Shown one piece after another: positions 1-11,600 of a stretch of 61,233 nucleotides of DNA. Source of the DNA: Folioceros fuciformis (lineage: Eukaryota > Anthocerotophyta > Anthocerotopsida > Anthocerotales). The DNA lies in contig JBNGIO010006382.1 in the NCBI GenBank assembly GCA_049999805.1, positions 1 to 61,233 of the forward strand, in the 5' to 3' direction. The notes under the pieces were generated by a model, which saw nothing but the letters and a program-made list of their open reading frames with translations, was not told the DNA's origin and did no database searches. Both the position numbers and the translations under genes were made by a program. The number at the start of each line of letters is the position of its first letter. The stretch's first letter is position 1.

Positions 1-72
1 GTCGTCGTTGCTCAGTTGGTTGGACGCCCGGTTGGTAACGCCCAGGTCGCAGGCTCGAATCCTGCCACGGAC
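1..72 (+). pseudogene. degenerate tRNA-Thr(GGT)-like sequence (tRNA pseudogene or head of a tRNA-derived SINE)
   Basis: The T arm is perfect: stem GCAGG/CCTGC around CTCGAAT, which also forms a B box. The D-arm region keeps an A-box-like GCTCAGTTGGTTGGA. A 7-nt loop TTGGTAA would give anticodon GGT (Thr). The anticodon stem does not pair, and acceptor pairs 4-6 (GTCGTCG against CACGGAC) are mismatched, so this is not a functional tRNA. Retained A and B boxes with lost arms are typical of tRNA-derived SINEs or dead tRNA copies. The element begins at the window edge, so its 5' flank cannot be seen. Confidence 0.4.
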
Positions 73-1461
73 ATCTCCAGGCAGCGATGTGTGATAGGAA
101 CTGGTTGCCATTAAACGCGCTTTCAAGAAGCTGGTGCGCCTGCTGCCTGCCGGCCATCGTCCTTCCTCCGTCATGAAGGCAGCTACGGCTTTTCATTTAT
201 GTGCCTGGGAAGCCAGCCAGCCAGCCGTTCGGACCTTCACACTGCCCGATGCAAGAAGCATGTATGGGTATGTACATCCATGCACACATGATTGAGATGG
301 GAGGCCATTGATGAGAGCCAGCCCTTCTGACTGCCTGGGGCGTGGGGTGTGCGGTGTGGTGTGGTGCTCGGCTGTGCGATAGGCCCTCATCCTCACGCGT
401 CGTGAGGACAGTGCGATTCGAGAATGATGGGAGCCTGGAAACCTTTCATCCTTTCTGCCTGCACTGCAAAAAGCGGAAAGGCTCGGAAACCGGGAAGGAA
501 AGCCTTCCTTCCCGAGCGAGCAACGTCTCTGCTCTGTCCCCTTTGCTGGACTGAACGCGTCTAAACTACACCACACATGTGTGTGTGTAGATGTGTGAAT
601 GCAGCGGGTACTAATGTGTGCTAGGAGGCACCATAGGACTCGCTCCGAGCGGGAAAGGGAGGTTTGTCTTCGCTCGCGGTCGGCTGCGAGCAGACCCAAA
701 GGTGGCTGGGTTTGACCAGAATGCGTCTCCGGGCTCCTCCGTCTTCCCACTCATGCAAGGATGATATCTTTTGAGCACTCTGGGGATTACAATCGAATAG
801 GAAATTGGTGGACCTCGGTCCAGAGTCCTATCCAGTCTGGCAGTGCTGCCCTGGGCCAACCACAATCACACATAGATGTTTCAAACCTCCAGTCATACCC
901 AAGCTGCAGCCAGTACATATCCTCTCTGATTCACCAAATATCCTCTGCTCATAAAGCCAGTGTACGAAGGCCAGAGCACTGCAAAATTTCTCGCACAATT
1001 CCTTTCAGGCTGGCCAATGAAGCACACCTTTCATTTATTTATGTTACCACTGCGCATCGTNNNNNNNNNNNNNNNNNNNNNNNNNNNNNNNNNNNNNNNN
1101 NNNNNNNNNNNNNNNNNNNNNNNNNNNNNNNNNNNNNNNNNNNNNNNNNNNNNNNNNNNNGGTGGGGGAGGGGGGGGGCGAAAGATTCCATTGATTCTTG
1201 CCAACATTGCAGATTTCTTGCTCGATTAACACTTGTTGTCCATGCACAGAAGGACAAGGAGAAAATCGTGACGCTCTCGCCTGAAGATTAAGTGCGATAA
1301 GGCTGCATCGATACAACTCATCAGATATGCTTACTGCTGCCTGTCATGTGTTCAGACTGGTGGTATGGGGAATCAATTCCACAACGCCCATAACCAGCTG
1401 CTACTAAGAAGAAACTTCGGGGATGAGCAAGATAGAGCTTGCACTAGAACCGTGGGTTGTA
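73..1461. other. intergenic region, no gene recognised
   Basis: Long reading frames occur here but have no recognisable domain or plausible splice structure. There is a short TG-rich stretch near 580-595. An assembly gap interrupts the region. Bases 1300-1461 are the presumed 3' flank of the transketolase gene, which is transcribed leftward. Confidence 0.5.
1061..1160. other. assembly gap (100 N)
   Basis: Exactly 100 N, the usual placeholder for a gap of unknown size. The right flank is G-rich (GGTGGGGGAGGGGGGGGGCG), which may have caused the break. Confidence 0.98.
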
Positions 1462-4400
1462 TTACGCCAGGGCCTCCTTCGCCTTGGCCACAACGTTTTC
1501 GGCGGTGAGGCCGAATTCCTTGTACAGGATACCGATGGGTGCACTGGCACCGAAGTGGTCCAGACCGATGATTTTCCCCTTGGAGCCCACGTACCTCTCC
1601 CATCCAAAGGTAGAACCCGCCTCGATGGACACTCTGGCGGTCACGGATGCGGGGAAGACGCTCTCCTTATACTCTGCACTCTGCTTCTCGAAAAGTTCCC
1701 AGGAGGGGAAGGAGACCACTCTCACAGCCTTGCCCTCGTCCCTCAGGATCTTGGCGGCCTTCTCGGCAATTTCAACCTCGGAACCTGTGCCGATGAGAAT
1801 GACGTCGGGCTTGTTACCGGTGGAGTTGTCGCTCAGGACGTAGGCACCCTTCAACGTGTTCTCGATGGACGACCCTGCAAGGTTGGGCAGCTTTTGCCTA
1901 GAGAGGGCAATCACGGACGGTGTCTTCCGGTGCAGCACAGCAGCCTTGTAAGATCCTGCAGTCTCGTTTCCGTCCGCTGGCCTGAGCATGAGGATGTTGG
2001 GCATGGCCCTGAAGCTGGCCAGATGCTCGATAGGCTGGTGGGTGGGACCATCCTCTCCCAAACCGATGGAGTCATGGGTCATGACGTAAATCACGCCAGC
2101 CTCGCTCAGGGCAGAGATACGCATGGCGGGCCGCAGATAATCAGTGAAGATGAAGAAGGTCGCGCAATATGGGATGAGTCCGCTGTTGTGGAGCTGAATA
2201 CCGTTGCAGATGGCTCCCATGGCGTGTTCCCTCACACCAAATCGCAGGTTGCGCTCCTCGGGTGTGTCTTTTTGGAAGTCGCCGAACATCTTCATCAAAG
2301 TCATGTTGGATCCAGCCAAGTCAGCACTTCCTCCAAGGAGACCTGGCAGCACCTTCGCAAGTGCGTTCAGATTTGTCTGAGACAGGTTGCGGGTAGCATC
2401 CCCTGGCGTCTCTGGGGTGTAAGTCTGCGATCCACAGTACAAGAACAGAAGGTGAACAAAACCTACAGAAAGAAGAACACGCAGCGGCCTGAGCCCAGAA
2501 TGTAAAAACATGGCAAATAAACTTCCAAAGTACTGCTTGTAGAGTTCCCACAATCTGGACCTAGTGCATGCGTCATTGGATAGATCTTACAGGCAAAGCT
2601 TTCTCCCAGCCCTCTGGAAGCTCTCCGCTGATGAGCTGCTTGAACTCAGCCGCCTCCACAGGGTACTTCTTCTCGTACGCAGCAACAGCAGCCTCCCATT
2701 CTGCCTCGAGAGCAGCACCTTCCTTGATGTGACGGCTCCAGTGGCTACCGCAAGCAGCACACAATAAGCACAACTACCGGTAGAATATGCTGCACCCTAC
2801 TTGACAGATTCACACACAAGCACGGACCAAATGATGGCCTTGGCGTACCTCTTCACATCCTCAGGAACGAAGAAGGGCTCGTATGGCCAGCCCAGGTTCT
2901 TGCGTGTTGCGTCAACCTCCTTAGCACCAAGAGCTGATCCATGAACGCTGTAGGAGTTCGCCTTGTTGGGAGAACCAAATCCAATGATAGTGGTAACCTG
3001 CAAGAAAAGCCAAAGATGAAGGTCAAGATCCCAAACACAGTGCGGACGACAACAGACTGACACAACATACTGCGGGCTATGAAAGGCAACAGTCTCAAAC
3101 AACTACGGCTATTTTTTGTTTGAGTCTGCTCCTGCGATTGCTGTTCTGCGACCAGAACGAGATCCCAAGTCATGAAACGTACCTTGATAAAAACAGGCTT
3201 ATCCTTGATGGTCTTAGCCTCAGCGATAGCAGCCCGGATAGCATCATAGTCAGTGTTTCCGTTTTGCACCCAGATAACATGCCAACCCAGAGCCCTGAAG
3301 CGGTCATCCACACTCTCGGTGAAGGCAATCTTAGTGTCTCCGTCGATGGAGATGTGGTTGTCATCGTACAGAGCGATCAGTTTGTTCAGTCCCCAGTGAC
3401 CCGCAAGAGATGCAGCCTCATTCGAGATACCTTCCATGTTGCATCCATCTCCAAGGATACAGTACCTGCAGAGGTTGAGACCGGTAAGCACACAGGAGGC
3501 CGGTGACAACCAATCAAAAAAGGAAAAAAACGACATGCATGACACTTGACACTTACGTGTAGTGGTCGACAACCTTGGCATCAGGCTTATTGTAACGGGC
3601 AGCAAGGTGTGCTTCAGCCAGAGCTAGACCCACGGCATTTGCAATTCCCTGCCCCAAAGGACCTGCCACGACATAAGAGAGTGTCAACCACATGGATAGA
3701 GCATGCATGGCGTGGTGGCACGACAACTGGTCATCCCAGAGAGCGATTTGTTACCAGTAGTGACCTCGACACCGGGAGTCTCAAAATTCTCCGGGTGGCC
3801 AGGGGTCCTGCTCTTCCACTGACGGAATTGCTTCAGATCCTCCTCCTGAAAGCAGGATGATTTAGTCCGACATGCATGCAACATCCCCTCCCACCAAAGA
3901 CCAAAGGACGGAGTTGCCAGGCGATATGAGGAGACAAGACATACAAGCATACCTTGACACTGTCGTATCCGGCAAGGTGGAGCAGGGCGTACTGAAGCAT
4001 GCATCCGTGGCCAGCGGACAGCACAAACCGATCCCTGTTGAACCAGTAGGGGTTCTTAGGGTTGTAGCGCATGATTTCGTCGAAGAGAATGTGTCCCATG
4101 GGAGCACAGCCCATGGGCAGCCCGGGGTGCCCAGAATTCGCCTTCTCCACGGCATCTATGGCCAGGAAGCGGATGGTGTTGATGGATTTCTCCACTAACG
4201 CTACGTCCGTCTTCTCCAGAGTCTCGACGGCCGCAGCGGCCCGGACAGGTGCCGCCCTCTGCAGCTTCCCGGCAGACGCATTCTGCACGGGGGAGGCGGA
4301 AACGGCACGCTGCCCCTTGGACGCAAGCCTCAGCCCGGAGAATGTGCCCACAGGGAAGGCCTGCGCGGCCACCCGGTCCAACCCCTGGGCGGACGCAGCC

Positions 4401-4468
4401 CGGATGGCGCCAGGCGCGGCAGCGACAGCAGCGCCCACCTGAGCAACATTGCACCGCACGGCGGCCAT
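1462..4468 (-). CDS. TKL: transketolase, chloroplast
   Basis: Transketolase moves two-carbon ketol units between sugar phosphates in the Calvin cycle and the oxidative pentose phosphate pathway, using thiamine diphosphate (ThDP). I read seven exons: 4468-3953, 3845-3755, 3662-3557, 3465-3183, 2997-2849, 2744-2591 and 2424-1462. All have GT-AG borders and together they give an uninterrupted 753-residue frame, the usual length for plastid transketolase. The first ~80 residues are rich in Ala, Arg and Ser and look like a transit peptide; mature homology starts near [19 protein letters not shown]. Visible motifs are [10 protein letters not shown], the ThDP/Mg motif [14 protein letters not shown], and the second-domain motifs FGVREHAMG and [15 protein letters not shown]. 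The ATG at 4468 is chosen because the stretch 5' to it encodes a low-complexity Arg/Ser run unlike a transit peptide. No lesion seen. Confidence 0.96.
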
Positions 4469-6020
4469 GGCTGCAGAAAGCGAGGCGCTTTTGCTTCTGC
4501 TTCTACTTCTCCTTCTCCGTCTCCCTCTCTTCCTGCGTCTGCTCCTGTTCTCACACCTGGGTACTGTCTCCCGGCTGCGAGAGAAGAACAGGAGGAGACG
4601 AAGCTGCAGCACCTCCTTCCTCCTCCGCCGAGAAGAAGAGGACCTGGCTACAGCAGATGAGGGGTAAGAAAGAGACTGAGAGCCCCGAACTCAGCGGGCG
4701 GGCTGCTGAGCAGCCGATGGGTTAGCAGGAGAGAGGTCGTGGGAGCGAGCACACAGACGGCTCCGCCTCCTCGGAGGCAGGCTGGCCACAATCCCCAACC
4801 TTGGGTAGAGGGAGAACAAGGGCCACAAATGGATAGATAGCGTCAGACAAGCTCGCCTTAGCGCACTGGACAGCAACAGGCGGATGGAACCGGGCCCCGG
4901 CCCCCCAGGCGGGGCTGAAGAATCTGGAAGAAATGCCGGCAGCAGATCCACCGCCACCCAATCACCGACGTCATGCATTACTCAACTACAACCAACTCAA
5001 CTGGGCAAATTTCATTATTCTCTCAATTGTTTGACCTCTCAGAGGCCGGGGCACGGCTCCTGGCCTGCACACGGAATGATACCGACGACGGCGACAGGTA
5101 TATCCAGTCCCTTGGATGGGCCGGTGAGCCGCATTTCAGCCGTGGATGCAGCACGCCATCCATTCCTGCGCTTCTGTGAGCCATCCACTTGGTTCGCCTT
5201 TCTCGCATTCATACCTTCATTACTGTGGATGTATCGGATTTCAATCCCACTCCGGCTACAAAAATGAGCGACCCATGGGATTAGTTGGGCTTGACAATCA
5301 AGCTACCGCTCGTCCCCCATCCCCGAGGCCCCATGGCCACGCCCATACTTCGCTTTTGTGGGTCCAACTTCCCTGTCAGATGCACATTTGTGATTTTTGG
5401 TCTTTGCAGTCTGTGGGTTGTATGGGTTTCAGTGAAGGTTGGAGATCTCGGAAGGACCGTACCAAAATATCTAATACATTTAACCATTCTCACTACAGGT
5501 ATGGGAGACGTCATGTCTTCTGTGTGCAGAGACTACCTGAAGGTAGTCTAAAAAAAAAGGGGTGAGCCTATGTTCTCTTCTACGCAAATGGACGGTAGGC
5601 ATTTTAATGATGAGCCTCATCGTTCAATCGCTCAGCTCATCCGCATGGCACGTCCTTCCATCTTCACCGGTGGTTCTAAACCATGCTTAGCTCCAGTCCA
5701 GTGTGCCAGTTGCTTGCCATGCAATCTCGCGTTTGGAAGGTTAGTTTTCTACAAAACCATCGTCCACAACTACAAGTTGGGCGGCCAACTTACTATGTAC
5801 AACAAAGTCATCTGTTTCCCCTTTCAAAACTGCAGCTACCAACCATGTACAACCAAGCCATAGGTTTGCGCTTCCTTTCATAACTGAAGTCAGAAGCTAT
5901 GTGCACTCCGACCCGCCCTCTGTGGTAGGGACAGAACGATTCCTTACACGCATGCAAAAATCCTTGGGATACGAACCCACCATCGGATACGTCCCAAAAC
6001 CACAACTGCAGCTGTGGCCC
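4469..6020. other. intergenic region between the transketolase start and the 3' end of the PPR pseudogene
   Basis: No gene recognised. Bases next to 4468 should hold the transketolase promoter and 5' UTR. A short imperfect ~51-bp duplication is visible at 5792-5863 (the TATGTACAACAAAGTCAT-like motif occurs twice). The remaining reading frames are short and show no domain. Confidence 0.5.
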
Positions 6021-8338
6021 CTACCCTTCACATTTCATTTTGGTGCCCAGATGATATAGCATTGCGTATATGTCCTCACTGTCGGAGTGGCTTGTGTCCC
6101 CCACCAGAAAAGTGTGCACCAGTCCATCCATGTCTGTCCACCAGCTCTGGCCTGGCTGCTTCCATGCTCCGATTTCTTTCCTCCTCGCTTGCACCTGCTG
6201 TGCCTGTTGCCACATCTGGGCACTTGCGAATACGTTTGACATCATCACATATGCTGTTGCATCGTTCTTGTTCAGGGTCACTGCTTCTCTAAAAGCATGG
6301 CGCCCAACCTCTATGTTGCTCCACTTTCGACAAGCACCCAACAGATTGTGCCAGGCTGCAGCATCAGGGATGACAGGCATTTTCCGTGCCAAAGCTAGTG
6401 CCTCCTCCAGTTGGCCTGCACGACCGAGCAGATCCACCATGCATGTGTAGTGCTCAGCCGTAGGGGAAATGCCATATTGCTTGGTCATTCTCTCAAACCA
6501 CTCCCTCCCTTGTTCCTTTAGACCCGAGTGACTGCATACTATCAGCACACTGAGGAATGTCACGCCGTCTGGATGTACGCCATCCTCCCCGATTCTGTGA
6601 AACAAGTCAAAGACCTGCTCTTTGTTCCCTTGCCGAGTGTAGCCTGCAATAAGTGCATTCCATGCAACAACGGCTCTTCCAGGCAATGCCTCAAACACCT
6701 GCTGTGCGTCACGCATGCTTCCACACTTTGCATACATGTTGATCAAACTGACAGCTACAAGCACATCGTCGGCTTGAAGCCCCTGTTCTTCAATCTCTGC
6801 ATGAAGCTGCCTTCCAAGATGCAGCGCTGCCACGCTTGCACATGCCTGTAGGAGGCACACATATGTCACAGAATTCGGTGCAACCATGCCCTCCTTTGTC
6901 ATCGCCCTGTGTAGACGAAGTGCTTCGTGCCCCATGCCTTGCTGGGAATACGCTGCTATCATCACATTCCACGTAATCACGTTTTTCTGTCTAAGTCTGT
7001 CAAACACAACCTGTGCATCATCTAAGCTGCCTATGCTTGCATATGCTGCAATCATAACATTCCACGCGACCAAATCTTTCTGGGTAAGCCTGTCAAACGT
7101 TCTTTGAGCGTCTTCCAAGCTGCCACACTTTGCATACATATTTACTAAAGCATGCCTATGAGCCCATCTGCCTCAAGCCCTCGTTCTCTGATCTGTGCAT
7201 GCAGCTGCTTTCCAGTCTCTAAACCACGGGTGCCCACACCTGACCATGCTTGCAAGAGGCACACGAATGTCACTGAGTTGGGTACGGTGAGTCCTCCTTC
7301 CTGCATATTACGGTAAAGTTGAAGGGCTTCCCGACCCATGCCCTGCTGGGATTATCCTGAGATGAGAGCCGTCCAGGTGACCACATCTTTGTTACTCAAT
7401 CCTTGAAACACTCTTTGAGCGTCTTCCAGGCTGCCACACTTTGCATACATGTCCACCAAGCAGTTACAAACAAACAGGCCAGGCGCAACTCCACTGACCA
7501 ACACGTCAGCATGTACCTGCTCCCCAGTTTCCAAGTCTGTGCCCCTTGCACAAGCCTGAAGAGCTGACACAAACACACGGCCATCTGGTTTTACACCTGA
7601 CCTGCGCAGGTTATGATATAGTTGTATTGCCACCTTATCTTGTCCATGTTTGACATGTGCTGAGATTATGGAAGACCACATGAAGGCATCTGGTTCAGCA
7701 ACCAAGGTGAACAAATCCATCGCTTCCTGCAATCTGCCATGAAAAGCATACATTCGCAGGATGTGGTTGCAGAGGAAAGTGTCCGTGTCATAGCCCTTTC
7801 TCACGGTGAGAGCATGGACCCGGCGGCCCCAAACCAAATCCTTCTGAATGATACATTTCTTCACGACAGCATAGAAGAGAGACTTGGAAATACGGCAATC
7901 TGTCTGAACCAAAACGCCCATAGCCTCCACAGCTTCGTTGAGATGCTCCAGCTGACATAGCTTGTTCACCGTTTCAGCGATGACTTCCCTCTCGTACTTT
8001 GCAGGTCTTCGAGTGTCATCAGTATCACTCATCAAGTTCCGCTTGATTGCAGGGGTACTACGACCCATCGTCATATCGGCACGACCCGGCAGAGCTTCTA
8101 TCCTGCTGGAGCTCCTCCTAGAGCTGCTGTTGGTGTAAGGATATCTCTTCGATGAGTGCACGGAAGCTGTTGCTACAAGCGGCCCTGTCGCCTTGTGTGT
8201 GAAAGACGCGCAACGGTCCGAGCAGGGACACTTCCCAGAAGCATGATCTGAACTTTTAGAGTCAAGTCTGAACGGAAAACGCACCTCTAGTACGTTAACA
8301 GCTGGGCCAGTTGCACAAATCAAATTGCCCACGTCCAT
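6021..8338 (-). pseudogene. PLS-class PPR (E/E+ type), broken by one nonsense codon and one frameshift
   Basis: PLS-class PPR proteins bind organellar RNA, mostly at C-to-U editing sites. The frame starts at ATG 8338 and runs through tandem P, L and S motifs (MYAKCGSLEDAQRVF signatures) to a C-terminal E1/E2 region and a PG-box-like segment ending at 6021. Two lesions break it. A TAA at 7352-7354 stands where the paralogue at 18622-20802 has Tyr (GY to G-stop). A one-base deletion near 7155-7160 shifts the frame just before LVNMYAKCG. Apart from these it aligns along its whole length with that intact paralogue, by eye at about 65-70% identity. It also carries one extra 31-residue S motif that the paralogue lacks. 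It is head-to-head with the PPR gene starting at 8602. Either sequencing errors or real decay could explain the lesions; two independent hits favour decay. Confidence 0.85.
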
Positions 8339-8601
8339 TTCCTGCAGCAGAGCTTTCCTGCTCCCGGAATCTCGGTGCAGGCATTGTGAACGTCACATGC
8401 GCCTGCTCTTTGTTGGATCGGAATCACCGCCAGGGCGTCGATGTCAGTAGAGCTACTGTGGCACAAGTTATTTTACGACCCCCGGCAGTGGTGGGACAAT
8501 CGGAGGGACAAGGCACCTTCGTGGTCTTCATAACCCACCGATTCTAGTCAAATGTGTTGACAAGGAAACTGTGTTTCCCTTGACTGACTCGGATTCTGTG
8601 C

Positions 8602-11600
8602 ATGCAGAGAAGCCCCCGCCATCCTGACTTCAGGCACAAGACGACCAAGGAGCTCCTCTGGGCAAACAGCCCATCTAATCCTGCGTGGGTGGAGTCTCAG
8701 TTAGCCATTCTCGATTCCGAATTCCAAATTGCGGATGGAGGTCCTCATGGATTTGCATTTCCTTGCACCAAAGCGGATGAGAGGTAGTCGGCTTCTGTTG
8801 TCAGCACATCTGGTTGTAAAATTATATTCAGGTTGATATTTCCGACTCACTGGTTGGCGAGTGCAGGCCACAGATTTCGCGTGGCATTGAGAGACTATGC
8901 AAGGAGGGACAGCTGGACAAGGCCATCGAGGCCTTGGTCCTGCTGGATCAGCAAGGCAGACCGCCATCTCCTTTCATCTACAAGATTATCTTGCAGGCTT
9001 GTATGAAGAAGAAGTCCCTTGGTGTGGCCAGGAGAATACAAGCTCATTTGGAAAACCATGGGCTCGAGGCAAATGCATTTCTAAGCGAACTTGTGGTTAC
9101 CACACTGGTTCACTGTGGAGGTCTTGCTGATGGTCTCCAGTTGTTTGGGAGGCTCTCTCACACAACAGCATTTTCTTGGACGGCCATCATTTCAGGGTAT
9201 AGCAATGCTGGACAGTACCGGCAAGCATTGTCAAGTTATAAGCAGATGCTTCTGGCAGGGGTGCAGCCTGATAAGTATACGATTGTCAGTTTACTCAAAA
9301 CATGTAGTATGCTACGAGACCTGGAAGAGGGCAAGCGCATTCACTCTGATGTTAAGAGACTTGGCTTTCAGTCCGATGTCGTTGTGGGTAGCATACTGGT
9401 CACCATGTATGCAAAATCTGGGAGCATTGTGGAGGCGCGGAGGGTTTTTGACAGCTTGCCCAGACACGATCCAGTGCTGTGGAATGCAATGCTTGCAGCG
9501 TATGTGCAGCATGGCCAAGGTGAAAGGATCTTGCAGCTTTATGGACAAATGCATGAGGCAGGAGTCAGGCCTGATGCCCGCACATTTGTCAGTGCTCTCC
9601 AAGCATGTGGCATTCTTGCCGAAAAGGAGGAAAGCCGACTGGAAAACGGCCAAAATGTCAAAGTGGTGTCACTGCAAATGGGGCGAAAGCTGCATGCCGA
9701 GGCTGTTGAAATGGGGTTTGGATCTCACGTGTTTGTTGGTAACGCTTCGGTTACTATGTTTGCAAAGTGTGGCAGCACTAACGATGCCAGACACGTGTTC
9801 GACACGTTGGTACAGAAAGATGTGGTGTCCTGGAATGCGCTGATTGCAGCATATGCCCATCAGAACCTTGGAAATGAGGCCTTGAACATGTATGCAGAAA
9901 TGTATAAAGAAGGTGTCAGGCCAGATGCCCGGACGCTTGTTGGTGCTCTTCAAGCATGTGGTATCATAGCAGAACAGGAGGACAGTGGACACCTTGATGG
10001 GCACTATGTCAAATTGAACTCACTCCAGCAGGGCAAGAAACTTCATGCTGAAGCTGCTCGACTGGGTTGTGGAACAGATGTGTTTGTTTGTAGCGCTTTG
10101 GTCAGTATCTACACAAAGTGCGGGAGTACCAAGGATGCAAAGCTTGTCTTTGATGGATTGTTGTACCGAGATGTAGTGTCCTGGACGGCTATGATTGGAG
10201 GATATATTCAGCGAGGCAAAGGAGACATGGCCTTAGAGCTCTATGCTCAAATGCAAGAGGAAGGTGTGAGTCCGGATGCATGGATATTTGCCAGTGCTGC
10301 CCAAGCATGCTCTATGCTTGCAGAGAAGGTGGAAACTACGGACTTTTATGGTCAACAAGTCAAACTGAATCCTCTGCAGAAGGGGAAGGAAATACATGCT
10401 GCAGCTGCTAGGAGAGGTCTTGATTCAGACGTGTATGTCAGTAATACTTTGATAAGCATGTACGCAAGGTGTGGGAGCATCAAAGATGCTGAACACGTGT
10501 TCTGCACATTGTCCCAGCCCAACATCGTTTCATGGAATGCAATGCTTGCAGGGTATGCTCAGCAGGGGGAAGGGCAGAAGGCCCTGCACCTTTATTCAAA
10601 AATTCAGGAGGATGGCGTGAGGCTGAATGCTCGGACTCTTGTCAGCGCTCTTGATGCTTGTGGCACCCTTGCAGAATTGGAGGACAGTAGACTCCTGGAC
10701 GGGCAGAATATCAAAATGGAGTCGATGCAAAAGGGCAAAAGGATCTTTGCGGATGTTATCCGGCTGGGTTACAGGTCAGACAAGTTTGTCTCTTGCGCTC
10801 TGATCAGTATGTACCTTAAGTGTGGGAGCTTATTGGATGCCCAACAGGTGTTTGACGCCTTGTCGGAGCCTGATGTAATGGTGTGGAATGCAATGCTTAC
10901 AGGGTATGCACAGCACGGCCAAGGAGAGACATGCCTGCAGATGTACAGGGAAATGCTAGAAAAAGGCATTGGTCCAGATGATCGGACCTTTGTGAGTGCT
11001 CTGCAAGCATGTGGGACCCTTGCAGAGGAAGAGGAGTGTTCAGTTGCACATGGGCAGCATGTGAAAGCTGAAGCTCTTCGGAAGGGCAGGGAAATACATG
11101 CAGAAGCAGCTAGGCTTGGCTATGACTCGGACATGTTTGTTGGGAGTACTTTGGTTAGCATGTATGCAAAATGTGGGAGTGTGCAAAATGCACGTCCTGT
11201 ATTCGACGGATTGTTCCGTCGGGATGCGGTTTCATGGACAGCTATGATTGGAGGGTACGCCAAGCAGGACCAAGGAGACAAGGCCTTGCAGATGTTCGCT
11301 GAAATGCAACTGGAGGGCATGCAAGCGGAAAACTCCACCTTCCTTTGCGTCCTAGAAGCATGCAGCACCACAGGAGCCTTGGATAGGTGCAGGCAAATCC
11401 ATGCGCAAATTCTGGAGGCAGGGTTTCATTGCAGCCATTTGGTGGTGAACAGTCTGATACATGCCTATGGTAAATGTGGAAGCATGGTGGATGCGCAGCA
11501 CGTATTTCAGTCCCTCCCTAACCCGAGTGTGGTGTCATGGACGGCTCTCATTGCTGGTCATGCTCGCCAAGGAGATTGTGAGACCAGTATCCGGTTGTAC

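Noticed and set aside
193-750. 185-codon minus-strand frame near the left end
   Set aside because: His/Thr/Ser-rich composition reflecting TG/CA repeats; no domain or start context.
1423-2505. 360-codon plus-strand frame across the transketolase last exon
   Set aside because: It is the antisense shadow of a strongly conserved exon and has no domain of its own.
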